This document shows, piece after piece, positions 44,226-55,092 of a stretch of DNA of 64,000 nucleotides; position 1 is the first letter of the stretch, and each line of letters begins with the position of its first letter. The notes beneath the pieces are model-generated. The model saw nothing but the letters and a program-made list of their open reading frames with translations, made no database searches and was not told the origin of the DNA. The DNA is from Ceratotherium simum simum (taxonomy: Eukaryota; Chordata; Mammalia; Perissodactyla; Rhinocerotidae). A program made the position numbers and the translations under genes. The stretch covers positions 2,342,380 through 2,406,379 of the forward strand of contig NW_004454280.1 in NCBI RefSeq assembly GCF_000283155.1, read 5' to 3'.

Positions 44226-44394
44226 TAAAACGAGACTTTCTTTCGTCACCTAATTGTCCCTAAAATAGCTAAAGTCTGTTGGCTTTAAATATAAAGCTAA
44301 CTGGTGCAATTTAGTGATAATACACAATTTGAATTTAGGAATTACGGCAGACTTGACTCATTGCCTGCCCAATATCTGTTTTTGCTTTCTTCCT

Positions 44395-44935
44395 TAGTGA
44401 TAGAAACACAATCCTGTCTGGGGGTGGCAATGTGCCCGAGTTGAGGTGCTCAATTTTTCACACCCTGGCCAGGGTGTCCATGTGACCTAGTTCTGGACAA
44501 TGACATAAAACAGAAGTTACTGGGTGGGGCTTTTAAGCAGAAGTAATATTCAAAATAAATAATAACCGATTATAAAGAACAACTGGTGTAAACTGCTGGT
44601 AAATACAGTCCTATTTCTAGGAAAGTCCTTTAGCTCAATGGCCCGTGCTTTGCCACCTCACCCTTTGCCTTCTTCCTGCCTGGGACGTGGTCCAATGCCT
44701 GAAGGCACAGCAGCCGTCTTGCGATGACAAAGACGAAAGCTGAAGACGCTCAAGATGCTGATAACGATAGGGCAGGAAGAGAGGGGAGTCTGTGTCCTCA
44801 ATGACCCTGAGCAGCTGTGCCTGAAGACTGTTTCCAGAGCACTGTTACATTTGATAAATTAACCTCTTATTTATTTAAGCCACTCTTAGTCACGTTTTCT
44901 ATGACTTGCACCTGGATCGAATCCTAACTGATACA
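44395..44935 (+). mobile_element. Probable old MaLR-type LTR (sense), family uncertain
   Basis: The 3' part 'cttatttatttaagccactc' with 'gttttctatgacttgcacc', ending 'cctaactgataca', has the MLT-type LTR end structure. The preceding 'gtccatgtgacctagttctg' and 'gacaatgacataaaacagaa' are also typical of an old LTR. The left border is a guess. Confidence 0.5.
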
Positions 44936-45704
44936 GGCGTCAGGACATGTTTAAATGTAAGCATGACACTGGCTTTTAATCTACATGTTGTAAAAGGATT
45001 TGAGGCTTACTTGTGCCTCGCTGCTCAGCCCTCCAGTGCCTAGCTTGTCTCCATAAGAGTAATCCCAATTGATCACAAAATAGATGACCCAATAGGGTCC
45101 AGCATACACCTAGTCTATGTCGTTACTGCTGCATCTCCTAAGTTCCATTGACAAGTGTGCAATCCTGTCCCAACAAGACAAGGAGAGATGTTATTTCATC
45201 AGTGAGCTGCAGGCTGTCAGCACAAAATACTCTCTTCTCTACTTTCAGGGTGTGCCAAACCCTGCCTAGGACAGTGAGAAATTATAACTCTGCTCTGGTT
45301 AGAAACCTCTGTTTTCTTCTCCACTGGATGTTAGGAGGCCAGGAGGCAGCTTGCTTCACCTTGCTTGTGCTCTGCCCATTGTTTGTGAGTCTGTGTCTCT
45401 CTGTAAAGACCCACTCAGTTGGAGATAAAGCAACTGAGTTTTGGGAGTCAGCTCTGGAACTGGAAGGTGGTTCTCAGTTTAATTTATACTCAAGGGAGGG
45501 TCCAGGGAGCTGAGAAAAGGAAAAGGCACTTGAGGGACAGTAGCCAAAGGCATAGAAGGCGGGAAGGATTTAGGTTTGTGCACAGGGCCTTGAGTAGAGC
45601 AGTCTTACTAGGGTGGGAGAAAAGCTGGCAGTAAGCTAAGATGGATGGGCTTTATCACACAGCAATGGAAAAAGCAAGGTAAAATTGTAGAACTCTTTTC
45701 CAGA
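44936..45704. other. No recognised feature
   Basis: Single-copy-looking DNA. The 121-codon plus frame at 45148-45513 has no recognisable domain. Confidence 0.45.
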
Positions 45705-45905
45705 TTCAGAACACTTTCACCTATTTAAGGCCACCTGATCCTCAAGACAACCTCTAAGACATGTAATACTGGCTTCTCTGATCTTTGTTTGAGGGAAAGG
45801 GCCTAGAGAAGTTAAATGAGTTGTCCAATGATCCACAACTAGGAAGAGTAGAGACTCAAAACCAGGTCTTGGGCTTCTTAATCCAGTATTCTTTTCACTC
45901 TGTCC
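45705..45905 (-). mobile_element. MIR SINE (antisense)
   Basis: 'ctcaagacaacctctaagac', 'cctagagaagttaaatgagt', 'tgtccaatgatccacaact' and 'gactcaaaaccaggtcttgg' give antisense MIR. Confidence 0.75.
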
Positions 45906-46194
45906 TGCTGAGAATGGGAATGACAGGATTTTTGTCATCAGGCATTTCTGCAAACAGGAGGAGGTAAGCGTGGAGGCAGTCTGACCAGCAAGTGTGCCTT
46001 TGTAACAGTTTAGTGTTAGGGAAAAGGGTGTGAATTAAACTTGTGTCAAGAATGCGGTGAAAGAGGCAAGCAAACAAGAGTTTTGGTAAGGAGGAATCAG
46101 CAGTACAGGAGAAGCTTTTTTATTCAGTTTCCACTGAACCAACTCTCCAGATGGACCAATGTTCTTCATTTCTTCTGTAAAACAAAACAGTTGC

Positions 46195-46436
46195 GGGGCC
46201 GGCCCAGTGGCGTAGCAGTTAAGTTTGTGTGTTGCACTATAGCAGCCCAGGGTTCTACTCATGAGCAGACCTCATCCCACGTAGAACTAGAAGGACCTAG
46301 AGCTAGGATATACAACTATGTCCTGGGGCTTTGGGGAGAAAAAAAGGAAAAGAAAAAAAAAAAAGAGGAAGATTGGCCACAGATGTTAGCTCAGGGCCAA
46401 TCTTCCTCAAAAAAAAAAAAAAACTCTATTAAAAAA
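46195..46436 (+). mobile_element. ERE SINE, copy 2 (older, diverged)
   Basis: It starts GGGGCCGGCCCAGTGGCGTA; the A-box region is GTGGCGTAGCAGTTAAG. The B-box is decayed (AGGGTTCTACTC). The tail holds 'gaggaagattggccacagat' with the matching 'caatcttcctc' arm, then A-runs. A near-exact target duplication flanks it: AACAAAACAGTTGC (46181-46194) and AAACAAGCAGTTGC (46437-46450). The damaged B-box suggests it is no longer transcribable by pol III. Confidence 0.93.
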
Positions 46437-46825
46437 AAACAAGCAGTTGCCATGGGTTGCTGCCCACAGCAAAGTCAATGCTCATGATGAGCAGGTGATG
46501 TCCGGTTCGCTGAGCCTTCTGTCCCACCAGTTGAGTTTGTTCCCAAACTTGTTTATTCCAGTAATTCTTGTTATTGTAATGACATAATTAAATATTACAA
46601 GTGTTGTCATGATGTAAACCAACAAGTCAGACACTTCAGGAATAGTCAATAAAAATGAGTCACTAAAATGAACTCTTCAGATTCCTTTGCAAAATCTTTA
46701 GTGTTTGCTTTGCTTTTAAGAAACCTGAAAATCCTAGATCATGCAATAAGGACATGGTTTATGTGAAAAAGTTGTTACAGAAATCCAGTAGACTCATACT
46801 CAAAGAAAGGCCTTGACCCTACATC

Positions 46826-46840
46826 AAAATATTGGCTTTC
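46826..46840. repeat. Left target-site duplication of the chimeric L1
   Basis: AAAATATTGGCTTTC here against AAAAGATTGGCTTTC at 49030-49044 (14 of 15 identical). The left site is preceded by C, giving an L1-endonuclease-like C|AAAA context. The first four A's on the right could belong to the poly(A) tail; the last ten bases match exactly. Confidence 0.75.
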
Positions 46841-48150
46841 TTAATGGAATACTAAAGTTCATATGGGGCAACAAAAGACCCCGAATAGCTAAAGCAATCC
46901 TAAGAAAAAAGAACAAAGCTGGAGGCATCACAATCCCTGACTTCAAAACATACTACAAAGCAATAGTAATCAAAACAGCATGGTACTGGTACAAAAACAG
47001 ATGCATAGATCAGTGGAACAGAATTGAAAGCCCAGAAGTAAAACCACACATGAATGGACAGCTAATTTTAGATAAAGGAGCTGAGAACATACAATGGAGA
47101 AAGGAAAGTCTCTTCAATAAACGGTGTTGGGAAAACTGGACAGCCACATGCAAAAGAATGAAAGTGGACCATCTGCTATTGCCATTCACAAAAATTAACT
47201 CAAAATGGATCAAAGACCTGAAGGTGAGACCTGAAACTATAAAACTCATAGAAGAAAATATAGGCAACACACTATTTGACATTGGTCATAAAGGAAGCTT
47301 TTCGGATGCCATACCTACCCACACCAGGGAAACTATAGAAATAATAAGCAAGTGGGACTTTAGCAGATTAAAGAGCTTCTACAAGACAAATGAAACCAGG
47401 ATCAAAATGAACAGACAACCCACTAGCTGGGAGAAAATATTTGCAAAACATATATCTGACAAGGGGTTGATCTCCATAATATATAAAGAACTCACACAAC
47501 TGAACAACAAAAAAACAAACAACCTGGTCAAAACATGTGCAGAGGAAATGAACAGACACTTCTCCAAAGAAGATATACAGATGGCCAATAGGCACATGAA
47601 AAGATGTTCAACATCACTAATCATCAGGGAAATGCAAATCAAAGCAACACTAAGATATCACCTCACGCCCGTTAGAATGGCATTAATCACCAAGACAAAA
47701 AACAACAAATGTTGGAGAGGATGTGGAGAAACAGGAACCCTCATACACAGCTAGTGAGAATGCAAACTGATGCAGCCTCTATGGAAAACGGTATGGAGAT
47801 TCCTCAAAAAGTTAAAAATAGAAATACCTTATGATCCAGCTATCCCACTACTGGGAATCTATCCAACGAACCTGAAATCAACAATCCAAAGAGGCTTATG
47901 CACCCCTATGTTCATTGCAGCATTATTCACCATAGCAAACAACAGGAAGCAACCCAAGTGTCCCTCGACTGATGATTGGATCAAGAAGATGTGGTATATA
48001 TATACAATGGAATACTACTCAGCCATAAAAAAAGACAAAATCGTCCCATTTGCAACAACATGGATGGACCTGGAGGGTATTATGTTAAGTGAAATAAGCC
48101 AGAAAGAGAAAGACAAACACCGTATGATCTCACTCATTTGTGGAATATAA
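46841..48150 (+). pseudogene. L1 ORF2 C-terminal fragment, disrupted
   Basis: ORF2p is the endonuclease/reverse transcriptase of L1. Only the region after the RT domain remains: residues like [20 protein letters not shown] near the start, [18 protein letters not shown], and the cysteine-containing [11 protein letters not shown] stretch. Two consecutive in-frame stops (TAG TGA, 47752-47757) replace what are tryptophans in the family. The same frame then continues from 47770 (MQPLWKTVWRFLKKLKIE...) to the natural stop at 48150. No endonuclease or YADD remains; non-functional. Confidence 0.93.
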
Positions 48151-48315
48151 ACCAACACATGGACAGAGAAAACTGTATTGTGGTTACCAGGGGCAATTGG
48201 GGTGGGGGGTGGGCACAAGGGGTGAAGGGAGACATATATATGGTGATGGACAAACAAAAATGTACAACCCAAAATTTCACAATTTTATAAACTGTTACAA
48301 CATCAATAAAAAAAA
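46841..48315 (+). mobile_element. L1 LINE, 5'-truncated, body part of a chimeric insertion
   Basis: It begins within the ORF2 C-terminal third and runs through ORF2's end and a short 3' UTR. The UTR has a G-rich tract (48199-48213), an AATAAA at 48305-48310 and eight A's. Instead of a target duplication, a second L1 3' end follows directly. A 15-base duplication (one mismatch) brackets both pieces together (46826-46840, 49030-49044). Lineage-specific L1 by its preservation. Confidence 0.9.
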
Positions 48316-49021
48316 GCAGAAAACAAGTGGTGGTCAGGTTGTGGAGAAATTGAAACCCTTGTGCACTGTTGGGCGGCATGTAAAATGGTGCAGCTGCTGT
48401 GGAAAACAATACGGTAGTTCCTCAAAAAATTAAAAGTAGAATTACCATATGATCCACCAATCCCACTTCTGGGTATGTACCTCAAAGAAGTGAAAACAGG
48501 TTCTCAAAGAGATATTCATACACCCATGTTTATAGCAGCATTATTCACCATAGCTAAAAGGTGGAAGCAACACAAGTGTCCATAGACGGATGAAGGGATA
48601 AGCAAAATGTGGTATGTACATACAATGGAATATTATTCAGGCTTAAAAGAGACGGAAATTCTGCAATATACTACAAGATGGATGAACCTTGAGGACATTA
48701 TGCTAAGTGAAATAAGCCAGACACAAAAAGACAAATACTGTATGATTCCACTTATATGAGGTACTTAGAGTAGTCAAAATCGTAGAGACAGAAAGTAGAA
48801 TGGGGGTTGCCAGGGGATGGAGGGAGGGGAGAATGGGGAGTTACTGTTTAATGGGGACAGAATTTCAGTTTTACAAGATGAAAAGAGTTATGGGGATGGA
48901 TGATGGTGACGGCTGCTCAACAATGTGAATGTATTTAATACCACTGAACTGTACACTTAAAAGTGGTTAAGATGGTAAATTTTACATTATGTGTATTTTA
49001 GCACAATAAAAATTTTTAAGT
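48316..49021 (+). mobile_element. Second, older L1 3' end, probably 3'-transduced
   Basis: 'tgtggagaaattgaaaccct', 'cacttctgggtatgtacctc', 'gtggtatgtacatacaatgg', 'gtgaaataagccagacacaa' and 'ggttgccaggggatggaggg' form a second L1M-type 3' end, more decayed than the first. Its AATAAA (49005-49010) is followed by 11 non-A bases and then a clean A-run from 49022. That is how a newly polyadenylated read-through transcript would end. No target duplication separates it from the upstream L1. Confidence 0.8.
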
Positions 49022-49033
49022 AAAAAAAAAAAA
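49022..49033 (+). other. Poly(A) tail of the chimeric L1 insertion
   Basis: Twelve A's sit 11 bases after AATAAA, directly before the right target duplication. Confidence 0.8.
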
Positions 49034-49204
49034 GATTGGCTTTCAGTAAAATAAAAAGTTTCAAGTATGTAAGTAGCATTTCTCAATTTTAATTGATTCT
49101 TTTTTTCAGTTAATTGACTATAAATTCTGGTCTTGTGGGATGAGAGGGTTTCTTCCACATTGGAATCACAGAAAGCTGAAAGGAGCTGTGGAGATCAACT
49201 AACC

Positions 49205-49390
49205 CAGGGGTCGGCTAACCTTTGTGTGTATCAGAGGCACCTGAACGGTTTGGTAAAACAAAAATTGTGGGGCCTTGCCCAAGATTTCTGACTTAATGGT
49301 TCTGCATGGGGCCTAAGAATTTGCTTTTCTAACAAGTGTTCAGGTAAAGCTGATGTTGCTGGTCCAAGGACCACACTTTCAGAACCACTG
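49205..49390 (-). mobile_element. MER5A (hAT-Charlie) element, antisense, full length
   Basis: The right end is 'tttcagaaccactg' and the left end 'caggggtcggctaacctttg', the two termini of MER5A. The middle 'ctaagaatttgcttttctaa' with 'caagtgttcaggtaaagctg' and 'atgttgctggtccaagg' confirms it. About 186 bp, as for the family. Non-autonomous. Confidence 0.88.
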
Positions 49391-49544
49391 AACCCAGCCA
49401 TCACTGAGGAGGCTCCAAAGCTTGGGGATGTGGAGGAGTTCCCTCCAGCTCACACAGCAGGCTAACAGGAAAGCTGAGTCCAGTACTTAGGCGTCCCAGA
49501 TGCCAAGGCAGGGATCTTCCCATTGCCCCCTGCTGTCAAATGAA

Positions 49545-50066
49545 AAGTGTGATACTTGTGATAGATTATAGATGGCCACAATTTCCATCCAGAGGTGGCA
49601 TCTACATCCCCTCTTGGATCTGTGCTGGTTCTATGATTGCACATGGTAGAAGCGATGTTATCCCTGTTTCTAGACATGGCCTTAAGATGGTAACAGCTTC
49701 CACTTACTGTCTCTTGGAATTTTCACTATGGGAGCTCTAAACTCCCATTTAAGAAGTCTGATCACCTTGAGGCCACCATGCTGGACAAGCCATGCCTAGG
49801 CACTCTGGTTGCCAGTTCTCACTGAGCCCAGCCTTCCAGCCATCCCCAGCAAGGAGACAGACATAAGAATGCACCATCTTGTGCTCCCCAGACCTGCAAA
49901 CACTCCAGTGAACACCCATGAATGACCTCTGTTGATGCGTGTGAAAGTAAACAATTGCTCGTCCCAGATTCCTGACCACAGAATCATGAGGTATATGAAA
50001 ACAGTTGTTGTTTTAAGCCTCTAAGTCTTGGGGTAGTTTGTTACACAGCCATAGATAACTGGAACA
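49545..50066 (+). mobile_element. MLT1-type MaLR LTR (sense)
   Basis: The 3' end 'gtcccagattcctgaccaca', 'gaatcatgaggtatatgaaa', 'gttgttttaagcctctaagt', 'cttggggtagtttgttacac' and 'agccatagataactggaaca' is diagnostic of the older MLT1 subfamilies. The 5' border is approximate. Confidence 0.85.
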
Positions 50067-50499
50067 ATATTGAAAAGACAAAAACTGTGAGGCCTGGGGT
50101 TCTATTTACAGGTTGAACTTAGAGACAAAAGCAATCTGTGTGAAATGTAGTAATGGGTGACTGATTAGATTGAGGCGTCTAGTAAGAGCAAAGAGGCCAA
50201 CTGACTGAGATTTCTGCTCGGAGACTCTGGGTACACTGGTGAGAGGCACCCAAACGAAGAGTCAGGAGATCTGGGGAGTAGAGAGGCTGATGGAGGGGGG
50301 TAAAATCGTGAGTTACACTCTAAGATCCCTGTCAGAATGCCCAACCGGCCACCCCACTCCCTGAGGTCTCTCTGGGACCCTCTCAGCTTCAGGTCTGACC
50401 TTTCACGCTGCTCAGTTCCCACTCACACCCCTGCCTAAATTCAGGAGGCTCTGCTTGTCTGGGCGGCTCGTTTCAGCACTGCCTCATGGACAGTTCTGC
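50067..50499. other. No recognised feature
   Basis: Single-copy-looking DNA. The 85-codon minus frame at 50165-50422 has no recognisable product. Confidence 0.4.
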
Positions 50500-50610
50500 A
50501 GTGTCATTTGATTTTTATCATATGTTTCTCCCACACATAGCTGTAAACTCATGAGGAACACGGTTTGTCTTTTACCTTCTCCTCAATGCTGAACGCAGTC
50601 CTGTGGACTG
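50500..50610 (+). mobile_element. L2-like 3' end fragment (sense)
   Basis: 'ttatcatatgtttctcccac', 'acatagctgtaaactcatga' and 'ggaacacggtttgtctttta' resemble the L2 terminus. Confidence 0.5.
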
Positions 50611-51029
50611 TTGGTGTCCCTGACACTCCTGCAAATGAAAATTATATAGACTGGCTCATGTGACAACAGCAGGAAATGAAAAGGGGTGAGTGAGAGTGGG
50701 AGCATCAACGTTGGGATCTCGTCGATGCTAATGTCTTGCTTAGTGGCAGCCTTAATGAAGTACGTCTCTGAAGGGGACTATTTCGAAGAGCAATACTCAT
50801 CTCAGTATGCCACATTTTGGGTGGGGCTGTTTGTAAAAACATCACTCTTTTGTGTGGATATGATATATATACCTTTAAACCCTCATTGTTTTATCTGTTT
50901 GGCAATTCAGCTAAATTTATCTTGTTCTAATTCTCAGAATTGGTATCCAAGTTTAAAGTTCAAACCAAGTCTTCTCTCCGCCACTTTGATATTGACAATC
51001 CCATAGGACCCTAAAAGCCCTTCAACCCT
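50611..51029. other. No recognised feature
   Basis: A/T-rich single-copy-looking DNA. The 106-codon frame at 50686-51006 is unrecognised and of low-complexity hydrophobic composition. Confidence 0.4.
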
Positions 51030-51444
51030 ATTAAATTAGTCAATCAGCAAATGTTTTTTGATTTTCCTACTTTGTCAAGCACTGTTCTCTGGAGAAAACA
51101 GAAGAAATACCAAGTTCCATGAGGGTTGAAAGGAAGAAAGTTCACATCCACTGAGGCTCAAATCAGGACTTGCTTCATAGAGGAGGTGGTGTCTAAAACT
51201 AACCTGTAGAAATGAACAAAATGGGTAGACAGAAGTGATGGGGGATGGGATCCCAGGTCCAAGGGGCATTTATCCTCAGATGAAAAGAACACAAGGTCAT
51301 CTAGGTTAACGGGAGCATGGGGCAGATGCAGAAAAGTGGGTTGGGGCCGTCTATATGAGGCCTTGGATATCAGGGCAACAAGTTTAGCTTGGATTTGGTC
51401 AACAGTGAGAAGCTATTGAGTTTTGAGAGTTAGAGGGACAAGAG
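51030..51444 (-). mobile_element. L2 LINE (antisense)
   Basis: 'gtcaatcagcaaatgttttt', 'ctttgtcaagcactgttctc', 'ccaagttccatgagggttga', 'tgaggccttggatatcaggg' and 'aagctattgagttttgagag' make an antisense L2 copy. Confidence 0.75.
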
Positions 51445-51540
51445 TTTATTCACATTTAATATTCTCCACAGTCCTTAGAATTATGCTTTGCATGTGGTAG
51501 GTGATTATTAAATATTTGTTGATTAATCAATGAACCACCA
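51445..51540 (+). mobile_element. L2 LINE 3' end (sense)
   Basis: 'atattctccacagtccttag', 'aattatgctttgcatgtggt', 'aggtgattattaaatatttg' and 'ttgattaatcaatgaa' are a sense L2 terminus lying 3' to the antisense copy. Confidence 0.75.
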
Positions 51541-52659
51541 AAGCCATTTGGATTCACCACCAGTGTCTGAATCTTTTGGAGACTTGTTTCTCCCCCTCTT
51601 TCTTCTCCGGTGTTCAGGCAACATTTATTCTAGGAAATGGCTCTGGCTTTAAAGACAAAGGAGAAGAAAAACTCCCAGTAAAACAGAGGCCATCAGAGCA
51701 GAACCATTTTTAAGTGGAATGATTTCTTCCTACCCAAACTTTACCGCAAGTCCCTGTTAAAGAACTGCAGAGCCCCAGCACGAAAGAACTATAAATTATG
51801 AGACTCCAGACATCAGGGACAGAGAGCCACAATTCCAACCAGAGTTTGCTGTACATTTCTCCTTGCAAAGCATCCAAAGCAGATTGAAATCCTGGTTGAG
51901 AAGCTTGTGGAAAGAGAGAGCTGAGGCAAAGGGCAAAGGCATTAAATAATATATATATTTTCACAAAAGATCATTTCTGCTTAAATAGCTGACTGCTCAC
52001 ATTGCTGGCCAGGTTTGGGAAGGATGGAGGCTGGCAATGCTGACAGTGGGGGTTGCAGGGCTGATGCAATCAATAGTGGTACAGTGACTGTGTTGAATGG
52101 GCTTTTAAATACCCCAAACTGAAAACCCAGTTTCTAGGAGGGCTGTAAGGAACAGAATTTATCCTTGTTTTATTAATCCACATGAAAGCACCTCTCCCTG
52201 CTCTAGGATACAATCATCTAACCAGTGGTATAAGTTAGAATTCCAGACACACCAACCTCACTCCAAGAAGATTTTCCCACCTCCAAGATTTTGGAAGCAA
52301 GCTCTTCCATGAGACCCCCTACCATGCAAGGACTCCCATTCTCACCCTTCTTCAAGAACACCATGCCCACCAATTCTGCAGTGATAGTGCATTTCCACTG
52401 AATGGAACCCGGCCAGCATAGGGAGATGAAGACCACAGGCGGCACCCACGTCAGCTGCACGATTTGATTCAGCCTTGCAAATAACTACTTGCCCATTCAC
52501 CCACGGCAAACACTGATTTATGCTGAATGCTAAGTGAGTGGAAAAGAATGATGACTCACTTTCGTTGTATGACCTCTCTACTTTCACAAGGAGAAGGCAG
52601 ACAGTTTAAAAAGAAAAGCAATTTGTTGTCTGCTGATTTTCTCTTGTAGGAAGTCTGAT
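51541..52659. other. About 1.1 kb without a recognised element
   Basis: Single-copy-looking, moderately A/T-rich. An AP-1-like TGACTCA is at 52553-52559. No gene or repeat recognised. Confidence 0.4.
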
Positions 52660-53020
52660 TTCCTCTGCCTGATACTCAAGGCCCTACCTTCCAATGCATG
52701 CCCCACCACTCTTTGAGTCTACACCCTTTGGTGTCCTCCTCCACATCCAATACAACATGCCTCCTTCTGTTTCTTTACTCACTGTGTTCTCTTCTCCTCT
52801 CTGCTTTCCAAATCCATCTCACTCAAGGACTTGGTCAAGCTCCACCTTTTCTGTGACACCTTCAGCTATTCCTCTCCCCACAAGCATTCACAAACTCACC
52901 AAAGAAAGGCAGGGTGCTGTCAGGCATTTGTTTTCCTCTCATTGTTTGGGGAGCTTAGAATTTTTATTTCTCTCTAAATTATAATCATTTTAAGAAGGAG
53001 AAGCCAGCCTTTTTATCTAT
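52660..53020 (+). mobile_element. L2/CR1-like LINE fragment (sense)
   Basis: 'gatactcaaggccctacctt', 'gacttggtcaagctccacct', 'tttctgtgacaccttcagct', 'attcctctccccacaagca' and 'tctctaaattataatcattt' follow the order of an L2-like 3' region. Confidence 0.6.
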
Positions 53021-53260
53021 GCCTCATAGTGAGCACTACAGTTTGCAAACTGGAGGGCTCAAGGAGCACTTGTTAACAGCAAGACTACCCAGGTATTTCA
53101 CTTACTGGCCCTCAGAGACGAGCAGGAGGTTGAGGGGACATCCAGCTCATCTGAAGGGTTAAAAGCCTTTAATCCAGCCGTATGCTGACCACCCCTGCCG
53201 CTTCTTCTTCTTGACTTTTATTTCATTGGCTGTTGCTATAGTTGCTATGGCTGTTCCTTT

Positions 53261-53284
53261 ACTTGATGATGATGATGATGATGA
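53261..53284. repeat. (GAT)n microsatellite
   Basis: Uninterrupted GAT triplets directly precede an antisense MIR. Confidence 0.85.
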
Positions 53285-53525
53285 TGAATACTTAACACTT
53301 ACTGAAAGTTTACCAAATACCAAGCACATTTTTAGCACTTAACCCATATTGTCTCATTTAGTCCTCATCACAGTTACAGGAGAGAGTGTCTCCATTTTAA
53401 TGCTGAGGAAACTGAGGCAGAGGACATTAGTGACTTGCCCAAGATCATTCCAGTAGAAAGGGCAGAGTTAGGGTTTGATTCCAAACAGTCAGCTCTAGAG
53501 CCTGAGCTCTGAGTGGTCCCTTGTT
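53285..53525 (-). mobile_element. MIR SINE (antisense, full-length-like)
   Basis: 'aataccaagcacatttttag', 'cattttaatgctgaggaaac', 'tgaggcagaggacattagtg', 'acttgcccaagatcattcca' and 'gggtttgattccaaacagtc' run through almost the whole MIR. Confidence 0.92.
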
Positions 53526-53597
53526 CCGCACACTTTTTCCCCTAGTTCGTACAGCACTTACAATGACAGGGGAGGCATAACTCGTTTCCTGAAGACA

Positions 53598-53775
53598 TTA
53601 GAAATTATTTAGCACTTTATTTTTCCCTAAGTACTTTCACCTGCATTAATTCATTTGATCTTGACCAGAGACCTCTGTGGAAGGTAGGTTGAGCATTTCT
53701 ATACTTATGAATAGATAGGGAAATGGATGACTTGCCCAAGAGTACAGAATAGGTCAGTAGAGCCAGGAAGTCATG
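53598..53775 (-). mobile_element. MIR SINE (antisense)
   Basis: 'tagcactttatttttcccta', 'tcacctgcattaattcattt', 'gggaaatggatgacttgccc' and 'aagagtacagaataggtcag' are antisense MIR. Confidence 0.75.
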
Positions 53776-53779
53776 GAAA

Positions 53780-53905
53780 CAGAACCACAGAATGTTAGAG
53801 AAGGGGGACAAGCCAAGGTCATACAGCCCACCACTCATTTCAGAGCAAAGCAACGGAGGCACCAAGAGGCGACTGGCTCAGGACTATGCAGAGAACGAGT
53901 GGAAA
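53780..53905 (-). mobile_element. MIR-related SINE fragment (antisense)
   Basis: 'acagaatgttagagaagggg', 'ctcatttcagagcaaagcaa' and 'caagaggcgactggctcagg' belong to the MIR/MIR3 group in antisense; subfamily unclear. Confidence 0.5.
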
Positions 53906-54585
53906 AGCAAGTCTGGGAAGAGATTTTGTGACTACTCATCCATAGTCTTCCATTGCAGCACCATGGCCCTGAGCATCTTACCCAAAATGAACAGTGATGA
54001 GCGAGTCCTGGTCAATTATGTTGGGACCTCCTGCAGGCCATATCTGTCTGTTGGGGAGTCACATTGCACAGGCTTTGAAAAGTCATGCAAAGCACTTCAT
54101 AAAATCGCTTAACCAAAAAAATATTTTAATACCTTCCATTAATATCCTTTGCAGAACTAGTATTCTATGCAAGTCAATTTGGGAAACAATGCATAACAGA
54201 TATATTGGGATATGTATGTATAAATAAATGTAATTCTTTTTTTTTCCAACTCTTGGGACCAGATGTAAAAAGAAAAATAGTTCCTCTTCTTCCTTTCTCT
54301 CACCTCCCAAACTCCCCTCCCACCCCACCACATCACACTCCTCCACCCTACAACAAAATATACGTTATGAAAAAAATCTCACCCACTTAGATGAAACATA
54401 ATGAAAGAACATCAAACAAGGAAAGAACACCTGTACTCCTGCCTCCATCCACACCACATGCACACGCACGGCCACACACGGGCCTTGAATTCTAGGTTTT
54501 TCAGTTTCTCAGGGTTGTTACAGCACTGCCTTTGCATAAGTGAGGATTGCTCATATCCTCCCTGTTCCCTTGGAATTTGTTTGAA
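53906..54585. other. No recognised feature
   Basis: Single-copy-looking DNA with T-rich and CCACC-rich patches (54235-54350). The plus open frame at 53792-54112 starts inside a MIR-related fragment and is unrecognised. Confidence 0.4.
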
Positions 54586-54590
54586 AAGAT

Positions 54591-54594
54591 TATA
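54591..54594 (-). mobile_element. Terminal bases of a MaLR LTR separated by a Tigger insertion
   Basis: TATA here is read as the LTR end TGTA with one change. The LTR resumes at 55093. AAGAT just before (54586-54590) pairs with AAGGT just after the LTR (55523-55527) as a 5-bp duplication with one transition. Confidence 0.5.
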
Positions 54595-55092
54595 CAGACA
54601 GTCCCCAACTTACGATGTTTCAACTTATGATTTTTTGACTTTACGATGGTGTGAAAGCGATACACATTCAGTAGAAACCACGCTTCCAATTTGAATTTTG
54701 CTCTTTTCCCAGGCTGGCAATATGCGGTACAATCCTCTCTCATGATGCTGGGCAGGGCAGCGAGCGCAGCTCCCAGTCCCGCGATCATGAGGGTGAACAA
54801 CTGACACACTGACGACCGTTCTGTCCCCACACGGCCACTCTGTTCTTCACTGTCAGTACAGTGTTCAACACATTACCTGAGACAGTCACACTTTATTACA
54901 CAATAGGCTTCGTGTTAGATGATTCTGCCCGATTGTAGGCTAAGGTAAGAGTCCTGGGCACGTTTAAGTAGGCTAGGCTAAGCTAGGATGTTTGGTAGGT
55001 GAGGTCTATCAAATGCATTTTTGACATATGATATTTCCAACTTAGGATGGGTTTATTGGGATGTAACCCCATCGTAAGTCGAGGAAGATCTG
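54595..55092. mobile_element. Tigger-family DNA transposon, deletion derivative (498 bp)
   Basis: Flanked by TA on both sides (54593-54594 and 55093-55094), the mariner-type duplication. The ends are related inverted repeats: 'cagacagtccccaacttacg' at the left, and 'atcgtaagtcgaggaagatc' then TG at the right. The inside contains 'actttacgatggtgtgaaag' with 'cgatacacattcagtag', and the 'gtaggctaggctaagctagg' segment. There is no transposase reading frame. Confidence 0.9.

Noticed and set aside
46813..47754. A 313-codon frame that looks like a gene
   Set aside because: It is the L1 ORF2 C-terminus with its first ~9 codons in flanking host DNA, ending at a mutation-derived stop.
48199..48213. 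G-rich tract as a regulatory element
   Set aside because: It is the usual G-rich segment of the L1 3' UTR.
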